Assembly: GCF_024793895.1 (NCBI RefSeq)
Contig: NZ_JANUSB010000009.1
Location: forward strand, 1-64,000
Length of the DNA: 64,000 bases
From: Serratia sp. AKBS12
GTDB lineage: Bacteria > Pseudomonadota > Gammaproteobacteria > Enterobacterales > Enterobacteriaceae
Direction: 5' to 3'
The notes beneath the pieces are model-generated. The model was not told where the DNA came from, made no database searches, and worked only from the letters and a program-made list of their open reading frames with translations. Within the stretch, counting starts at the first letter, position 1. Each line of letters starts with the position of its first letter. The position numbers were made by a program, and so were the translations under genes. This document shows, piece by piece, positions 27,012-38,585 of the stretch.

Positions 27012-28661
27012 GTGCTGACCCTTCTTCACCTGCTTTCTGCCGTTGCGCTGCTGGTGTGGGGTACCCACATTGTCCGCACCGGCATCATGCGGGTTTACGG
27101 CGCCAATTTGCGCCGCGTACTGAGCAACAGCGTCGAGAAAAAACCGCTGGCGTTTGCCTCCGGCATTGGCGTAACCGCGCTGGTGCAAAGCAGCAACGCC
27201 ACTGCGCTGCTGGTCACTTCCTTTGTCGCGCAGGGGCTGGTGGGGCTGGCACCCGCGCTGGTGATCATGCTCGGCGCCGACGTAGGTACCGCGCTGATGG
27301 CGCGGGTACTGACCTTCGATCTTTCCTGGCTTTCGCCGCTGCTGATTTTCGTCGGCGTCATTTTCTTCCTCAGCCGCAAGCAAACGCGTGCCGGTCAGAT
27401 GGGGCGAGTATCGATTGGTCTTGGCCTGATCGTGCTGGCATTGGAGCTGATTGTCGCTGCTGCGACGCCGATTACCCAGGCCGCCGGCGTGAAAGTGCTG
27501 TTTTCATCGCTGACCGGTGACGTGATGCTCGACGCGCTGACCGGTGCGCTGTTCGCCATCATCAGTTATTCCAGCCTGGCTGCGGTGCTGCTGACCGCCA
27601 CCCTGACCGCTTCGGGCGTAATTTCCCTGAAGGTCGCGCTGTGTCTGGTGATCGGTGCCAACCTGGGCAGTGGGTTGCTGGCAACCATCAATACCAGCGG
27701 GCAGAACGCCGCCGGCCGCCGCGTGGCGCTGGGCAGTCTGCTGTTCAAACTGTTAGGCAGTGCGCTGGTGCTGCCGTTTGTGTCTTATCTGGCCGATGCA
27801 ATGGAAAAATTACCGGTGCAGGGGGAGGAACTGGTGATTTATTTTCACGTGTTTTACAACCTGATCCGCTGTCTGATCTTCATCCCACTGGCGGCTCCGA
27901 TGGCGCGTCTGTGCCAGATGCTGATTACCGATGCGCCCGAAGACGATCCGCGTCTGCGGCCTCGGCATCTGGATTCCAGCGCGCTGGATACGCCGTCACT
28001 GGCATTGGCCAATGCGGCGCGGGAAACGCTGCGCATGGGCGACGTGGTGGAGCACATGCTGATACTGCATCACGAAGTGCTGCACGGCAAACTGGGGCAG
28101 GATAAGGAAGTACGCCGTCTGGACGACGATGTGGACGTATTGTACACCGCGATCAAACTGTACCTGGCGCAGATCCAGAAAGAAGATCTGGGCGAAGAAG
28201 ATTCACGCCGCTGGGCGGAAATCATCGAAATGGCGCTCAACCTGGAGCAGGCCGGCGACATCATCGAACGCATGACCGGGGATGTGGCAGCCAAGTCGCA
28301 TGGGGCGCGGCGGGCATTTTCTCCAGAAGGGCTGACCGAACTCGATACCTTGCACGACCGACTGGTGACCAACCTGCGGCTGAGCCTGTCGGTGTTCCTG
28401 TCCGGCGATTTGACCAGTGCCAAGCGGCTGCGCCGCTCCAAACACCGTTTCCGTATTCTTGACCGGCGCTACGCCCACGCTCACGTCGATCGTCTGCATC
28501 AGCAGAACGTGCAAAGCATGGAAACCAGCTCGCTGCATCTTGGCCTGCTGGGTGATATGAAACGTTTAAACTCGCTGTTCTGCGCGGTGGCGTATAACGT
28601 GCTGGATCAGGACCAGCGTGATGACGAGCGCGATTGGGAAGATACCCCAAGCACGCTGTAA
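27012..28661 (+). CDS. yjbB: Na/Pi cotransporter family protein
   Basis: A 549-residue inner-membrane protein resembling E. coli YjbB, which exports phosphate. The N-terminal half has two Na/Pi repeats with the QSSNATA motif (ALVQSSNATALLVTSF) and a second one in SYSSLAAVLLTATLTASG; the C-terminal 200 residues form a soluble PhoU-like helical domain. The GTG at 27012 is chosen because the E. coli protein starts with the same LTLLHLLSAVALLVWG. Monocistronic and convergent with the BASS transporter. Confidence 0.93.
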   Translation: MLTLLHLLSAVALLVWGTHIVRTGIMRVYGANLRRVLSNSVEKKPLAFASGIGVTALVQSSNATALLVTSFVAQGLVGLAPALVIMLGADVGTALMARVLTFDLSWLSPLLIFVGVIFFLSRKQTRAGQMGRVSIGLGLIVLALELIVAAATPITQAAGVKVLFSSLTGDVMLDALTGALFAIISYSSLAAVLLTATLTASGVISLKVALCLVIGANLGSGLLATINTSGQNAAGRRVALGSLLFKLLGSALVLPFVSYLADAMEKLPVQGEELVIYFHVFYNLIRCLIFIPLAAPMARLCQMLITDAPEDDPRLRPRHLDSSALDTPSLALANAARETLRMGDVVEHMLILHHEVLHGKLGQDKEVRRLDDDVDVLYTAIKLYLAQIQKEDLGEEDSRRWAEIIEMALNLEQAGDIIERMTGDVAAKSHGARRAFSPEGLTELDTLHDRLVTNLRLSLSVFLSGDLTSAKRLRRSKHRFRILDRRYAHAHVDRLHQQNVQSMETSSLHLGLLGDMKRLNSLFCAVAYNVLDQDQRDDERDWEDTPSTL

Positions 28662-28664
28662 ATG

Positions 28665-28700
28665 GCCGGGCGCGTGCGCGCCCGGCAAGCGCTTATTTTT
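28665..28700. terminator. terminator between yjbB and the BASS transporter
   Basis: GCCGGGCGCG pairs with CGCGCCCGGC, followed by a T run at 28696-28702 on the plus strand. It separates two convergent genes. Confidence 0.7.
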
Positions 28701-29616
28701 TTGCCTTGTTCACCGGTCGTCCGGACCAATAGCCCGCCAGCAACGAGCCGGACAGGTTGTGCCAGACCGAGAACAGCGCGCCCGGCAATGCCGCCAGCGG
28801 TGAAAAGTAAATCTTGCCCAGCGTCGCCGCCAAGCCGGAGTTCTGCATACCGACCTCAATGGCCAGCGTACGGCAGGTTGATTCGTCAAAGCCAAACAGT
28901 TTGCCGCCCCAGTAGCCGGTCAGCAGGCCAATGCCGTTATGCAGGATCACCGCGATAATCACTATCAGACCGACCGAAGCGATATGCCCCTGGCTGCCGG
29001 CGACCACCGCGCTGATGATGGCCAAAATGCACACCACCGACAGCGCCGGCAATAGAGGCTCAACGCGTTTGACGGTTTTGCTGAACAGGTGGTGGACGAT
29101 CAGGCCCAGACCGATGGGGATCACCACGATCTTCAGAATGCTGAGCAGCATGCCGAGCACGTCAACGCTGATTTCGGCATCGACGTACAGTCGCGTCAGC
29201 AGCGGGGTGGCAAACACGCCGACCAGCGTCGATACTGCTGAAATGGTCACTGACAACGCCACGTCACCTTTCGCCAGATAAATCATGACGTTGGATGCGG
29301 TGCCGCTGGCCACGCTGCCCACCAGCACCATGCCGGCGGACAGATCCGGCGGCATATGGAACAGCATCGCCAGCAGCCAGGCCGCCAGCGGCATAATCAG
29401 ATAATGCAGAAAAATGCCCGCCGCCACCGGCGCTGGGCGTGACAGTACGCGCTTGAAGTCGTCCAGCCGCAGCGTAACGCCCATGGCAAACATGATCAGC
29501 ATCAGCAGCGTGCTGATATAGGGGCCGATACCGGTGAAGGTGGTCGGCGTGAGGTAGGCGGCGACGGAAAGCGCCACTGCCCACAAGGGGAACAAACGGG
29601 TGAAAAGTGCCAGCAT
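28693..29616 (-). CDS. BASS-family transporter (PanS-like)
   Basis: A 307-residue protein with about nine to ten membrane helices, of the bile acid:sodium symporter family. Conserved motifs are GVASGTASN-like [19 protein letters not shown] and [14 protein letters not shown]. It resembles Salmonella PanS, which takes up pantothenate precursors, but substrates vary in this family, so no symbol is given. It lies between yjbB and lysC, on the lysC strand, 143 bp downstream of lysC. Confidence 0.82.
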   Translation of the reverse strand: MLALFTRLFPLWAVALSVAAYLTPTTFTGIGPYISTLLMLIMFAMGVTLRLDDFKRVLSRPAPVAAGIFLHYLIMPLAAWLLAMLFHMPPDLSAGMVLVGSVASGTASNVMIYLAKGDVALSVTISAVSTLVGVFATPLLTRLYVDAEISVDVLGMLLSILKIVVIPIGLGLIVHHLFSKTVKRVEPLLPALSVVCILAIISAVVAGSQGHIASVGLIVIIAVILHNGIGLLTGYWGGKLFGFDESTCRTLAIEVGMQNSGLAATLGKIYFSPLAALPGALFSVWHNLSGSLLAGYWSGRPVNKAKK

Positions 29617-29720
29617 GGTTGGTTTCCTTTGCCAAATTGGAACGGTGGTATGGTTGTGTTTTTGTGTTTTTGCAGGCTCGGTTGAGCCTCTACGGTTATG
29701 GGCTGATTTTTAGATGTAGA

Positions 29721-29739
29721 GGCGCAGCGATGCTGCGCC
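29721..29739 (-). terminator. hairpin after lysC
   Basis: An 8-bp inverted repeat GGCGCAGC / GCTGCGCC with loop GAT lies about 20 bp after the lysC stop. No long U tract follows. It may be a weak terminator or a dispersed palindromic repeat. Confidence 0.45.
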
Positions 29740-29759
29740 CGCAATGAGGTAATAAGAAA

Positions 29760-31127
29760 TTATTCGAACAGATTATGGTGCAGGGTGCGGACAACCTGCT
29801 CGGCGTCGTTGCCCGGCACCAGGAAGCACAGGTTATAACTGCTGGCGCCGTAGCAGATCATGCGAATATTGAACGGATCAAGCACGCCAAACACTTCCTT
29901 GCCGACGCCGCAGGCCTGGGACAGTTTGTTGCCGATTAAGGCGATCAGTGCCAGATTCTCTTCCACTTCGACTCGGCACAGCGATGATAGCTCGGTGAGT
30001 AACGAGGTGGTCAGCAGACTGCCGCTGGTGGAGGTCGAACCGGTGGTGTCCATGGTCAGGGCAACGCTGACTTCCGAGGTGGTGATCAGATCGACGGAAA
30101 TATTATGGCGCGCCAGAATGTTGAACACCTCTGCCAGAAAGCCGCGCGCGTGCAGCATGTTCAGGCTGTGTAGCGTCAGCAGGGTTTGCTTGCGGCGCAG
30201 CGCCAGCGCACGGAACAGCGGTGGATTGTCGGTGGTATTGCACACCATGGTGCCGCCGGCGGCCGGATCCTTGCTGGAGCCGACAAACACCGGAATATCG
30301 CTGCGCACCGCTGGCAGCAGGGTTGCCGGGTGCAGCACTTTGGCACCGAAGGTCGCCATCTCTGCCGCTTCTTCAAAGGTGATTTCATCGATGCGTTTGG
30401 CTGACGGCACCACGCGCGGATCGGTGGTATAGATGCCCGGTACGTCGGTCCAGATATCTACCTGGCTGGCATTCAGCGCTTCGCCCAGCAATGCGGCGGT
30501 ATAGTCGCTGCCGCCGCGGCCGAGTGTGGTAGTGCGCCCCTTTGGCTCGCTGCCGATAAAACCCTGAGTGACGATCAGCGCCTGTTGCAGACGCGGCTGA
30601 AGCAGCGTTCGTGCCAGCTCCTTCAGTACCGCACTGTCCGGGGTAGCGCGGCCGAAATGGTCGTCGGTGTGCATCACCTTGCGAACGTCGAACCACTCCG
30701 CCGCAACCTGACGTTGGCGCAGGATTTCGACAAACAGCAGGGTGGACATCAGTTCGCCGTGGCTGACCAGCTCATCGGTCAATGCCGGAGAGGTAGCCAG
30801 CGCCGCCGCTTCTGACAGCATGGCGATATTTTCCAGCATGCGGTCGATTTCTTCGCGGATCACCGTCGGGTTGTCGAGCCGGTCGAGAATGGCGTATTGA
30901 ATGCGGCGAATTTCGTCGAGGTGCCATGAGCGTTTGTCGGCTTCGCTGCCTTCAGCCAATGCCACCAACAGATTGGTCACGCCCGCAGAAGCGGAAAGCA
31001 CCACCAGCCGAACGGCAGGGTTGCTCAGCACCACGTCGGCGCTACGGTTCATGGCCTCAAAATCAGCGACGCTGGTGCCGCCGAATTTTGCCACCACGGT
31101 GGGGGATTGGGGTGCTGCTTGATTCAT
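29760..31127 (-). CDS. lysC: lysine-sensitive aspartokinase III
   Basis: Phosphorylates L-aspartate, first step of the lysine/threonine/methionine family. The 455 residues (449 in E. coli) include the kinase motif VAKFGGTSV near the N-terminus, TLGRGGSDYTAALLG, and C-terminal ACT domains that bind lysine for feedback inhibition. The lysine riboswitch in the 363-bp leader supports lysC rather than thrA or metL; no homoserine dehydrogenase domain is present. Confidence 0.95.
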   Translation of the reverse strand: MNQAAPQSPTVVAKFGGTSVADFEAMNRSADVVLSNPAVRLVVLSASAGVTNLLVALAEGSEADKRSWHLDEIRRIQYAILDRLDNPTVIREEIDRMLENIAMLSEAAALATSPALTDELVSHGELMSTLLFVEILRQRQVAAEWFDVRKVMHTDDHFGRATPDSAVLKELARTLLQPRLQQALIVTQGFIGSEPKGRTTTLGRGGSDYTAALLGEALNASQVDIWTDVPGIYTTDPRVVPSAKRIDEITFEEAAEMATFGAKVLHPATLLPAVRSDIPVFVGSSKDPAAGGTMVCNTTDNPPLFRALALRRKQTLLTLHSLNMLHARGFLAEVFNILARHNISVDLITTSEVSVALTMDTTGSTSTSGSLLTTSLLTELSSLCRVEVEENLALIALIGNKLSQACGVGKEVFGVLDPFNIRMICYGASSYNLCFLVPGNDAEQVVRTLHHNLFE

Positions 31128-31242
31128 GTAAAAAACCTCGTGTCAGGGTTTGTTTGCCGTTTCGTACGGCAGGATAATTCCAGAGCCTTGGCACAAGGGA
31201 AGAGCGGTAAACAGGGAGCAGGCGTAGAGGTTAATGCTACGA

Positions 31243-31436
31243 TACACCCAGAAGCGCCCCACCTTGTTGACCGCCCCGAAAGGGGCGACCATGGTGACAA
31301 CCCAAGGGATTCAGCCCCTGTAGTCGATATACCGCATGCCGCGATGCAGCGTATCTCGGCGTCACTCCCCCTCCAGTGCCGTCTGTGGAAAACGGCTCCT
31401 CTGACACTCTACCTGGGTGACGCGCCTCTTCTGGCT
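31243..31436 (-). ncRNA. lysine riboswitch (L box) of lysC
   Basis: On the minus strand the lysC leader contains the L-box landmarks in order: CCAGAAGAGGCGCG, AGAGGAGCC, GGAGGGGGAGTGACGCCGAG, GGGGCTGAATCCCTTGGGTT, GTCACCA, then CGCTTCTGGGTGT closing P1 with the first block. The same blocks occur in the E. coli lysC leader. Lysine binding should lower lysC expression. A GC hairpin (CTTGCGCAC / GTGCGCAAG type, about 31434-31456) precedes it. The remaining leader, 31128-31242, holds no gene. Confidence 0.92.
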
Positions 31437-31490
31437 TGCGCATTGGGTGCGCAAGTAGGCTGTTAGGAATAGCCGGTTTAACCGCTGCTG

Positions 31491-33299
31491 TCAACGGTCT
31501 GACGCTGAGGGATTTTCATCTTGTACCAGCGCAATCAGCGTACAGGGCATCGACGGCGTTGAACCTGCGCCGATCGGTTGCAAACTGCCGTCATCCCGTT
31601 GGCAAAATAGTGGGATAACCCCACGATTTTTCTCGAGATATTCCAACCAGCCAAAGTTCTCGTTGAGCTTGGTGGCCTTGATGGTGCAGCCCCTGGCGAT
31701 CAGGCTGCTTAAACGGCCATAAGTGGCCTCCTGATTGAACAGGATTTCATGGCGACGAAAGCGCGAGCTTTCCGAACTGTTGTTGCGTCCCTTGAGCGGC
31801 GCGCCGGAGCGAATGGCGAACACCTGGTCTTCGCCAAACAGATGGCCAAAGTGATACACCGCCAGCGCGTTTTGATGCCGGTTGGGCGACAGCGCCAACA
31901 CCTGCGCGGTATCGCTCAGATCGAGGGTGTTTTCGGCGTGTTCGGAATAGGCGTGGCCATAATAGGCTGGAATGCCTTCCATGCGCGCCTGGCGATAATA
32001 TTCCCAACTGCTGTCGGTAACCATCACCGGAATGTTCATTTTCATCAGCGCCTGTGCCAGCGTACGGGCGACGCTGTTGGCACCGACGATCAGCACCCCG
32101 CGCGGTTTTTGTTGCTGAACCCGCAGCCAGCGCGCCATCATGCCGCTGGTCAGGCTTTGCAGCACCACGGTACCGATAATAATGGCGAATACCACCGTCA
32201 CCAACCGATCGGCGCCTTGGTAGCCGCTGCGTTGCAGGGTCAGCGCAAACAGCGAACTGACCGCTGCCGCCACGATGCCGCGCGGTGCAATCCAGCACAG
32301 CAGCAGGCGGTCGCGCCAGTGTAGGGTCGATCGCCAGGTCGATACCGCAATGCACAGCGGTCGGGCGATAAACTGCACGACCAGCAGCAGGATCAACAGC
32401 GGCCAGCCCATGTTCCACAACGCGTTGATATCCAGCCGCGCCGCCAGAATGATAAACAGCGCGGAGATCAGGATGGCTGACAGCTCTTCCTTGAAAGCCA
32501 GAATATCGCTGGTATCGACATCGCGCATATTGGCCAGCCAAATGCCCATCACCGTGACCGTCAGCAAGCCGGATTCGTCGGCGATGGCGTTGGACAGGCC
32601 AAAGGCGGTGAGCATGATCGCCAACACCGCCAGGTTTTGCAGGTAGCGCGGTAGCCAGACGCGGCGCAGCGCCACGCCAAGCAGGTAGCCGAACAGCGCG
32701 CCGGCGATCAGCCCGACGGCGGCAGTGGTGCCCAGCGTCCAGAACAGATGGGTATAGGATTCGGCGTGCTGTTGCAGAGAGATAAATTCAAACACCAGCA
32801 ATGTGAAGATGGCACCGACCGGATCGATGACGATCCCTTCCCAGCGCAGCACCTGGTTGATGTTGGCATTCGGCCGCACCACGCGCATCAGCGGGGCGAT
32901 CACCGTAGGGCCGGTCACCACCGTTACCGCGCCGATCAGCGCCGCCAGTTCCGGCGGGAAGTCCAGCAGCCACCAGCAGGCGACGCTGATAACCAAAAAG
33001 GTCACCAGCATGCCAATGGTCACCAGATTGCGCACCACGCCGCCCAGACCGCGGATTTCGTCTACCCGCAGCGTCAACGCGCCTTCGAACAGGATGATCG
33101 CCACCGACAGCGACACCAGCGGGAACAGCAGATCGCCGAACAGTACGTCCGGCTGCACCGTATGCATCACCGGCCCCAGCACAATCCCAATCAGCAACAG
33201 CGGCAGAATGGCCGGCAGGCGCAGCAGCCAGGCGAGCCATTGCGCCAATAACGAGCTCAAACCAATCACTACCAGCATCAACGGGGCAGATAATTCCAT
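31491..33299 (-). CDS. CPA1-type Na+/H+ antiporter with cytosolic nucleotide-binding domain
   Basis: A 602-residue protein. Residues 1-390 are about twelve membrane helices of the monovalent cation:proton antiporter-1 family, with the conserved VTGPTVIAPL and WEGIVIDPVGAI segments. A Rossmann-like RCK/TrkA-N-type domain follows (GVLIVGANSVARTLAQAL, about residue 415), suggesting gating by a nucleotide or cation. The ATG at 33299 is chosen; the upstream extension to 33368 looks non-coding. It is divergent from pgi. The exact ion and physiological role cannot be told from sequence. Confidence 0.85.
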   Translation of the reverse strand: MELSAPLMLVVIGLSSLLAQWLAWLLRLPAILPLLLIGIVLGPVMHTVQPDVLFGDLLFPLVSLSVAIILFEGALTLRVDEIRGLGGVVRNLVTIGMLVTFLVISVACWWLLDFPPELAALIGAVTVVTGPTVIAPLMRVVRPNANINQVLRWEGIVIDPVGAIFTLLVFEFISLQQHAESYTHLFWTLGTTAAVGLIAGALFGYLLGVALRRVWLPRYLQNLAVLAIMLTAFGLSNAIADESGLLTVTVMGIWLANMRDVDTSDILAFKEELSAILISALFIILAARLDINALWNMGWPLLILLLVVQFIARPLCIAVSTWRSTLHWRDRLLLCWIAPRGIVAAAVSSLFALTLQRSGYQGADRLVTVVFAIIIGTVVLQSLTSGMMARWLRVQQQKPRGVLIVGANSVARTLAQALMKMNIPVMVTDSSWEYYRQARMEGIPAYYGHAYSEHAENTLDLSDTAQVLALSPNRHQNALAVYHFGHLFGEDQVFAIRSGAPLKGRNNSSESSRFRRHEILFNQEATYGRLSSLIARGCTIKATKLNENFGWLEYLEKNRGVIPLFCQRDDGSLQPIGAGSTPSMPCTLIALVQDENPSASDR

Positions 33300-33477
33300 A
33301 ACGAGTTCCCTTTCCAAAAAACGACTACCAACCGTCAATTCTGCCACATTCCGCTGACAGTTTGACAACCCAGCGCTATCCGCTGTTAGCTGAAGTATAG
33401 GGAGTCTGTTGCTAAAAAGTAAAAAGCGCGCGCGGCGTTTTGACAGTTAACGCCTATCGCAAGAAAAGAGATCGTAA

Positions 33478-35190
<1,713 letters not shown>

Positions 35191-35230
35191 TCCAGGGGCC
35201 GGGTGCTTAACCGCGCGCTCGCACCGAGAC

Positions 35231-35262
35231 AATAAAAAACCCGCGCGGCGGGTTTTTTTATT
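35231..35262. terminator. bidirectional terminator between pgi and adhP
   Basis: AAAAAACCCGC pairs with GCGGGTTTTTTT over a short GCG loop, with A and T runs on the two sides, so it can end both convergent transcripts. Confidence 0.88.
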
Positions 35263-35276
35263 GCCGTCGATCAACA

Positions 35277-36290
35277 TTAGCGCGATGTGAAGTCAATCAC
35301 CATGCGGCCTTTGATCTTGCCTTGCGCCATTTCATGGAAAATGGCATTGATGTCTTCCAGCGGGCGCTTGGTCACCGCCGGCGCCACTTTGCCCTCGGCG
35401 GCGAACTGGAACGCTTCCTTCAGATCTTCACGCGTGCCGACCAGCGAGCCGACAACCTGAATGCCGTCCAGCACCAGTCGTGGAATATTCAGGCTCATGG
35501 ATTCCGGTGGCAGGCCGACGGCCACGATGCGGCCACCGGCGCGCATGGCGTCCACCGCAGAGTTAAACGCGGCTTTGGCGACGGCGGTCACCACCGCTGC
35601 GTGTGCGCCGGCCATTTCGGTCTGAATAATCTTCGCCGCGTCCTCTTTCGATGAGTTGATCACCCGATCGGCGCCCATTTCGCTGGCAAATTTCAGTTGT
35701 TCATCATTGACGTCAATAGCGATCACTTTGGCGTTAAACACGTTTTTTGCATATTGCAGCGCCAGATTGCCCAGCCCGCCCAGGCCGTAAATGGCGATCC
35801 ACTGTCCGGGGGCCACGCCCGACATTTTCACCGCCTTATAGGTGGTGACGCCGGCGCAGGTAATGCTGCTGGCGGCCGCCGAATCGAGGCCGTCCGGTAC
35901 TCTCACCGCATAGTCGGCCACCACGATGCACTCTTCCGCCATGCCGCCATCGACGGTGTAACCGGCGTTTTTCACCTCGCGACACAGGGTTTCGTTACCG
36001 GTAGTACAGTATTCGCAGTGCCCGCAACCCTGATAAAACCAGGCGACGCTGGCACGATCGCCGACCCGTAGCGAGCTGACACCCGGACCGACAGACTTGA
36101 CGATACCAATGCCTTCATGTCCCAGAATAACCCCGGTTTTATCGCCGAAATCGCCATTTTTGACATGCAGATCGGTATGGCATACCCCGCAGCATTCCAT
36201 CCTGAGCAAGGCTTCGCCGTGTTGCAGCGGGCGGAGCTTTTTGTCGACGATAGCGATCGAATGGTCCTGATTGACAACGGCTGCTTTCAT
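35277..36290 (-). CDS. adhP: zinc-dependent ethanol-active alcohol dehydrogenase
   Basis: A 337-residue medium-chain NAD-dependent alcohol dehydrogenase, very similar to E. coli AdhP (336 residues). Catalytic zinc ligands lie in [12 protein letters not shown] and GHEGIG; the structural zinc cysteines in [16 protein letters not shown]; the NAD site is GLGGLGNLA. It oxidises short-chain primary alcohols, ethanol best. It is read alone, convergent with pgi. Upstream, a hairpin at 36392-36425 ends the wzi-like gene. Confidence 0.94.
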   Translation of the reverse strand: MKAAVVNQDHSIAIVDKKLRPLQHGEALLRMECCGVCHTDLHVKNGDFGDKTGVILGHEGIGIVKSVGPGVSSLRVGDRASVAWFYQGCGHCEYCTTGNETLCREVKNAGYTVDGGMAEECIVVADYAVRVPDGLDSAAASSITCAGVTTYKAVKMSGVAPGQWIAIYGLGGLGNLALQYAKNVFNAKVIAIDVNDEQLKFASEMGADRVINSSKEDAAKIIQTEMAGAHAAVVTAVAKAAFNSAVDAMRAGGRIVAVGLPPESMSLNIPRLVLDGIQVVGSLVGTREDLKEAFQFAAEGKVAPAVTKRPLEDINAIFHEMAQGKIKGRMVIDFTSR

Positions 36291-36391
36291 CTTGTTTTGA
36301 CCCTCTTGATAACAAAGTTAAAAGATAGCGCAGAATCGGGCAGACGGTGGGCATGGCGCAGAGATAGGGCAGATATGCGACGGCAAGGCAC

Positions 36392-36425
36392 AAAAAAGCC
36401 AGTCGGCATGTCATCGACTGGCTTT
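36392..36425 (-). terminator. terminator of the wzi-like gene
   Basis: On the minus strand AAGCCAGTCG pairs with CGACTGGCTT and is followed by a run of Us (36397-36392). Confidence 0.8.
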
Positions 36426-36445
36426 ATGCGGGGCAGCGTTAACCG

Positions 36446-37882
36446 TTACAGGTTGATAGGCACTTCAAGGCTGATGCCGGCGCCAACGTCGTCGGCGGTG
36501 CTGTGGTTGTTATCGGTATACCACAGGCTGGTGTCGAACTTGACCTGAGAGTCGAAGTTGTAGCCCCAACCCAGCTGGATGCCCTTGAGGGTATCAGAGC
36601 GTGGGAAAGCCTGGTTGATGCTCTGGTTGTTCGGGTTGACCTTGGCGTAGACCAGTCGGGTGCTCCAGCGTTGGCCATCATCCAGTACCATCTCTACCCG
36701 GCCGGACAGCATCTGGCCGTCGCCGCCCATGGCGTGACCCAGCGGGTAACCCTGCTGGTAGTAGCCGCCTTTGTAGGTGTAGTGAGTATAGACATATCTA
36801 TTGCGGCTCATATCGGCACGCGTGTCTGCGCCTTCGATATACCAGTTAATGGTGGTAGGACCCCATTCGGGGTGGCCTTCCAGGCCCAACAGGTAAGTAT
36901 TTTGCGACGGTAGGAAGCCTGCCTCATCTTCCCCGACCAGTTGGCCATACAGACTGACCGGCAGACCAATCAGCGGCTGCATTTTCAATTTGAAGTCGAA
37001 ACCGGCCAGTTGGTTGCCAGGATCGTTCCCTTGGCCCGAGTCGTCATTGTCATTACCGCTGAAGGCATCCCAGAAGGAACTCCAGGATTGCGGTCGACCT
37101 TCTCCGCCCCATTGCATGATGCGCGATGCACCCAGTTCGAGGAAGTTGGTCGGCATCATGGTGAGTCGCCCACCGATCAGCTTGGTATGAGGGACGGAAG
37201 TGTATTGCGACAGCTGGCCGGCGGTCAGCTGGTACTGCCAGCGACCAATCCACGACAGCCAAGGTGTTTCAAACGGTGATTGATCGGCGCGCTGCATCAT
37301 AAAGCCGGTTACCGGGCGGGCGGCGTCGGAGCGAATCAGGCTGCCGTCATAGCCCGGCCCCCACCATTGTGACACTTCGCCAAAGGAGAGCCACTGGTTC
37401 CATATTTTTACCGCGCCGTAGGAGCCTTGCAGGTTGAACTTGGAGCTGTCACCCACGCGCTGGTCACCTTCAACCGAGCCTTGCAGGCGGACATCCCAAT
37501 AGTCACCGCTGCCGCCGACGCCAACGGTCAGGCGATCGTCGGCATATTCGTTTTGGCCAAAGCCCTGCGGGGTGCCTGGCTTGTCGGTTGAAGCATAGCC
37601 GGTGATGCGAACGTTGGATTTCAGTTCACCTACGCGACGCTGAACGCGTTCAATCACGTTTTTCTCGGTGTTGGTGACCGGCTTGGCCTGTGAAATCACC
37701 GAGCTGATCTCTTCTTGACTCAGTGGCCAGGTCGACAGGCTGACGTTAATTACGCCGCGATCGGATAGCCAGGCAAGGTCGTTACGCAGATCGTTATCAG
37801 GGGTAACCAGGCCGCTGGCATGGCCGGTTAACGCACAGGAAAACAGGCCAGCAGCGACCAATCCATTGAGTTTAGCGCGCAT
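36446..37882 (-). CDS. wzi: Wzi-family outer-membrane capsule assembly protein
   Basis: A 478-residue protein with an N-terminal signal peptide (cleavage likely after GHA, residue 22) followed by a predominantly beta-strand outer-membrane barrel. Length and sequence (SLSTWPLSQEEI, FGEVSQWWGPGYDGSLIRSD, WNRP-like aromatic girdle segments) fit Wzi of E. coli K30 (479 residues), a surface lectin that anchors group 1 capsule. No other capsule gene is nearby, so it may serve colanic-acid-like or other exopolysaccharide, and the symbol indicates family rather than proven role. Confidence 0.8.
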   Translation of the reverse strand: MRAKLNGLVAAGLFSCALTGHASGLVTPDNDLRNDLAWLSDRGVINVSLSTWPLSQEEISSVISQAKPVTNTEKNVIERVQRRVGELKSNVRITGYASTDKPGTPQGFGQNEYADDRLTVGVGGSGDYWDVRLQGSVEGDQRVGDSSKFNLQGSYGAVKIWNQWLSFGEVSQWWGPGYDGSLIRSDAARPVTGFMMQRADQSPFETPWLSWIGRWQYQLTAGQLSQYTSVPHTKLIGGRLTMMPTNFLELGASRIMQWGGEGRPQSWSSFWDAFSGNDNDDSGQGNDPGNQLAGFDFKLKMQPLIGLPVSLYGQLVGEDEAGFLPSQNTYLLGLEGHPEWGPTTINWYIEGADTRADMSRNRYVYTHYTYKGGYYQQGYPLGHAMGGDGQMLSGRVEMVLDDGQRWSTRLVYAKVNPNNQSINQAFPRSDTLKGIQLGWGYNFDSQVKFDTSLWYTDNNHSTADDVGAGISLEVPINL

Positions 37883-38097
37883 AGGAAGGATCCCTTTGAA
37901 GTTTGTGTTTTATGTAAATTATTTACGCACAATGATAGTTTGCATTTCTAATTGCAACAAACATATCACCGAGCATGATCATAACCTAAGTGCTGTGCGA
38001 TGCTTTATAAGGAATTTCCGATAATTGGTCGGTAATTGTACATTACCCCAATAGGACAGAAATAACGTATTTAATTGAAAAATAAGGGAATGAAAGT

Positions 38098-38505
38098 ATG
38101 GCAAAAACCTCGCGCTCGATAATCATCGCCAAAGGGTTGCAACGGGTACTCAACGTCGGTTTATTGCTGTTGGCGGCGATCCTGGTGGTGTTCCTGGTGA
38201 AGGAAACCATCCATCTGGCAAAAGTATTGTTTATCAATAGCGAGGAGTCTTCCTCGTATCTCTTGATCGAAGGGATTGTGATTTACTTTTTGTATTTTGA
38301 ATTTATCGCCTTGATCGTGAAGTATTTTGAATCGGGTTACCACTTCCCGCTGCGTTATTTCATTTATATCGGCATCACTGCCATCATCCGATTGATCATA
38401 GTTGATCATAAAAACCCATTCGATACGCTGATTTATTCAGGGGCGATATTGTTGTTAGTGGTGACGCTGTTCCTGGCCAATAGCGACCGGCTGAAACGCG
38501 AATAG
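38098..38505 (+). CDS. psiE: phosphate-starvation-inducible protein PsiE
   Basis: A 135-residue inner-membrane protein with four predicted helices, resembling E. coli PsiE (136 residues; [42 protein letters not shown]). Its biochemical function is unknown; in E. coli it is induced by phosphate starvation. It lies between the wzi-like gene and malG, the same position relative to malG as in E. coli. I could not pick out a clear Pho box in the 215-bp upstream gap. Confidence 0.9.
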   Translation: MAKTSRSIIIAKGLQRVLNVGLLLLAAILVVFLVKETIHLAKVLFINSEESSSYLLIEGIVIYFLYFEFIALIVKYFESGYHFPLRYFIYIGITAIIRLIIVDHKNPFDTLIYSGAILLLVVTLFLANSDRLKRE

Positions 38506-38510
38506 CAGGG

Positions 38511-38537
38511 ATAAAAAGGGCGGCCCAGCGGGCCGCC
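38511..38537 (-). terminator. terminator of malEFG
   Basis: Read on the minus strand, GGCGGCCC-GCT-GGGCCGCC is followed by CUUUUUAU, about 50 nt after the malG stop. Confidence 0.78.
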
Positions 38538-38585
38538 GAAGACACAGGCTTAGAAATACATCAAACATATCGCAGTAGCATAAAA

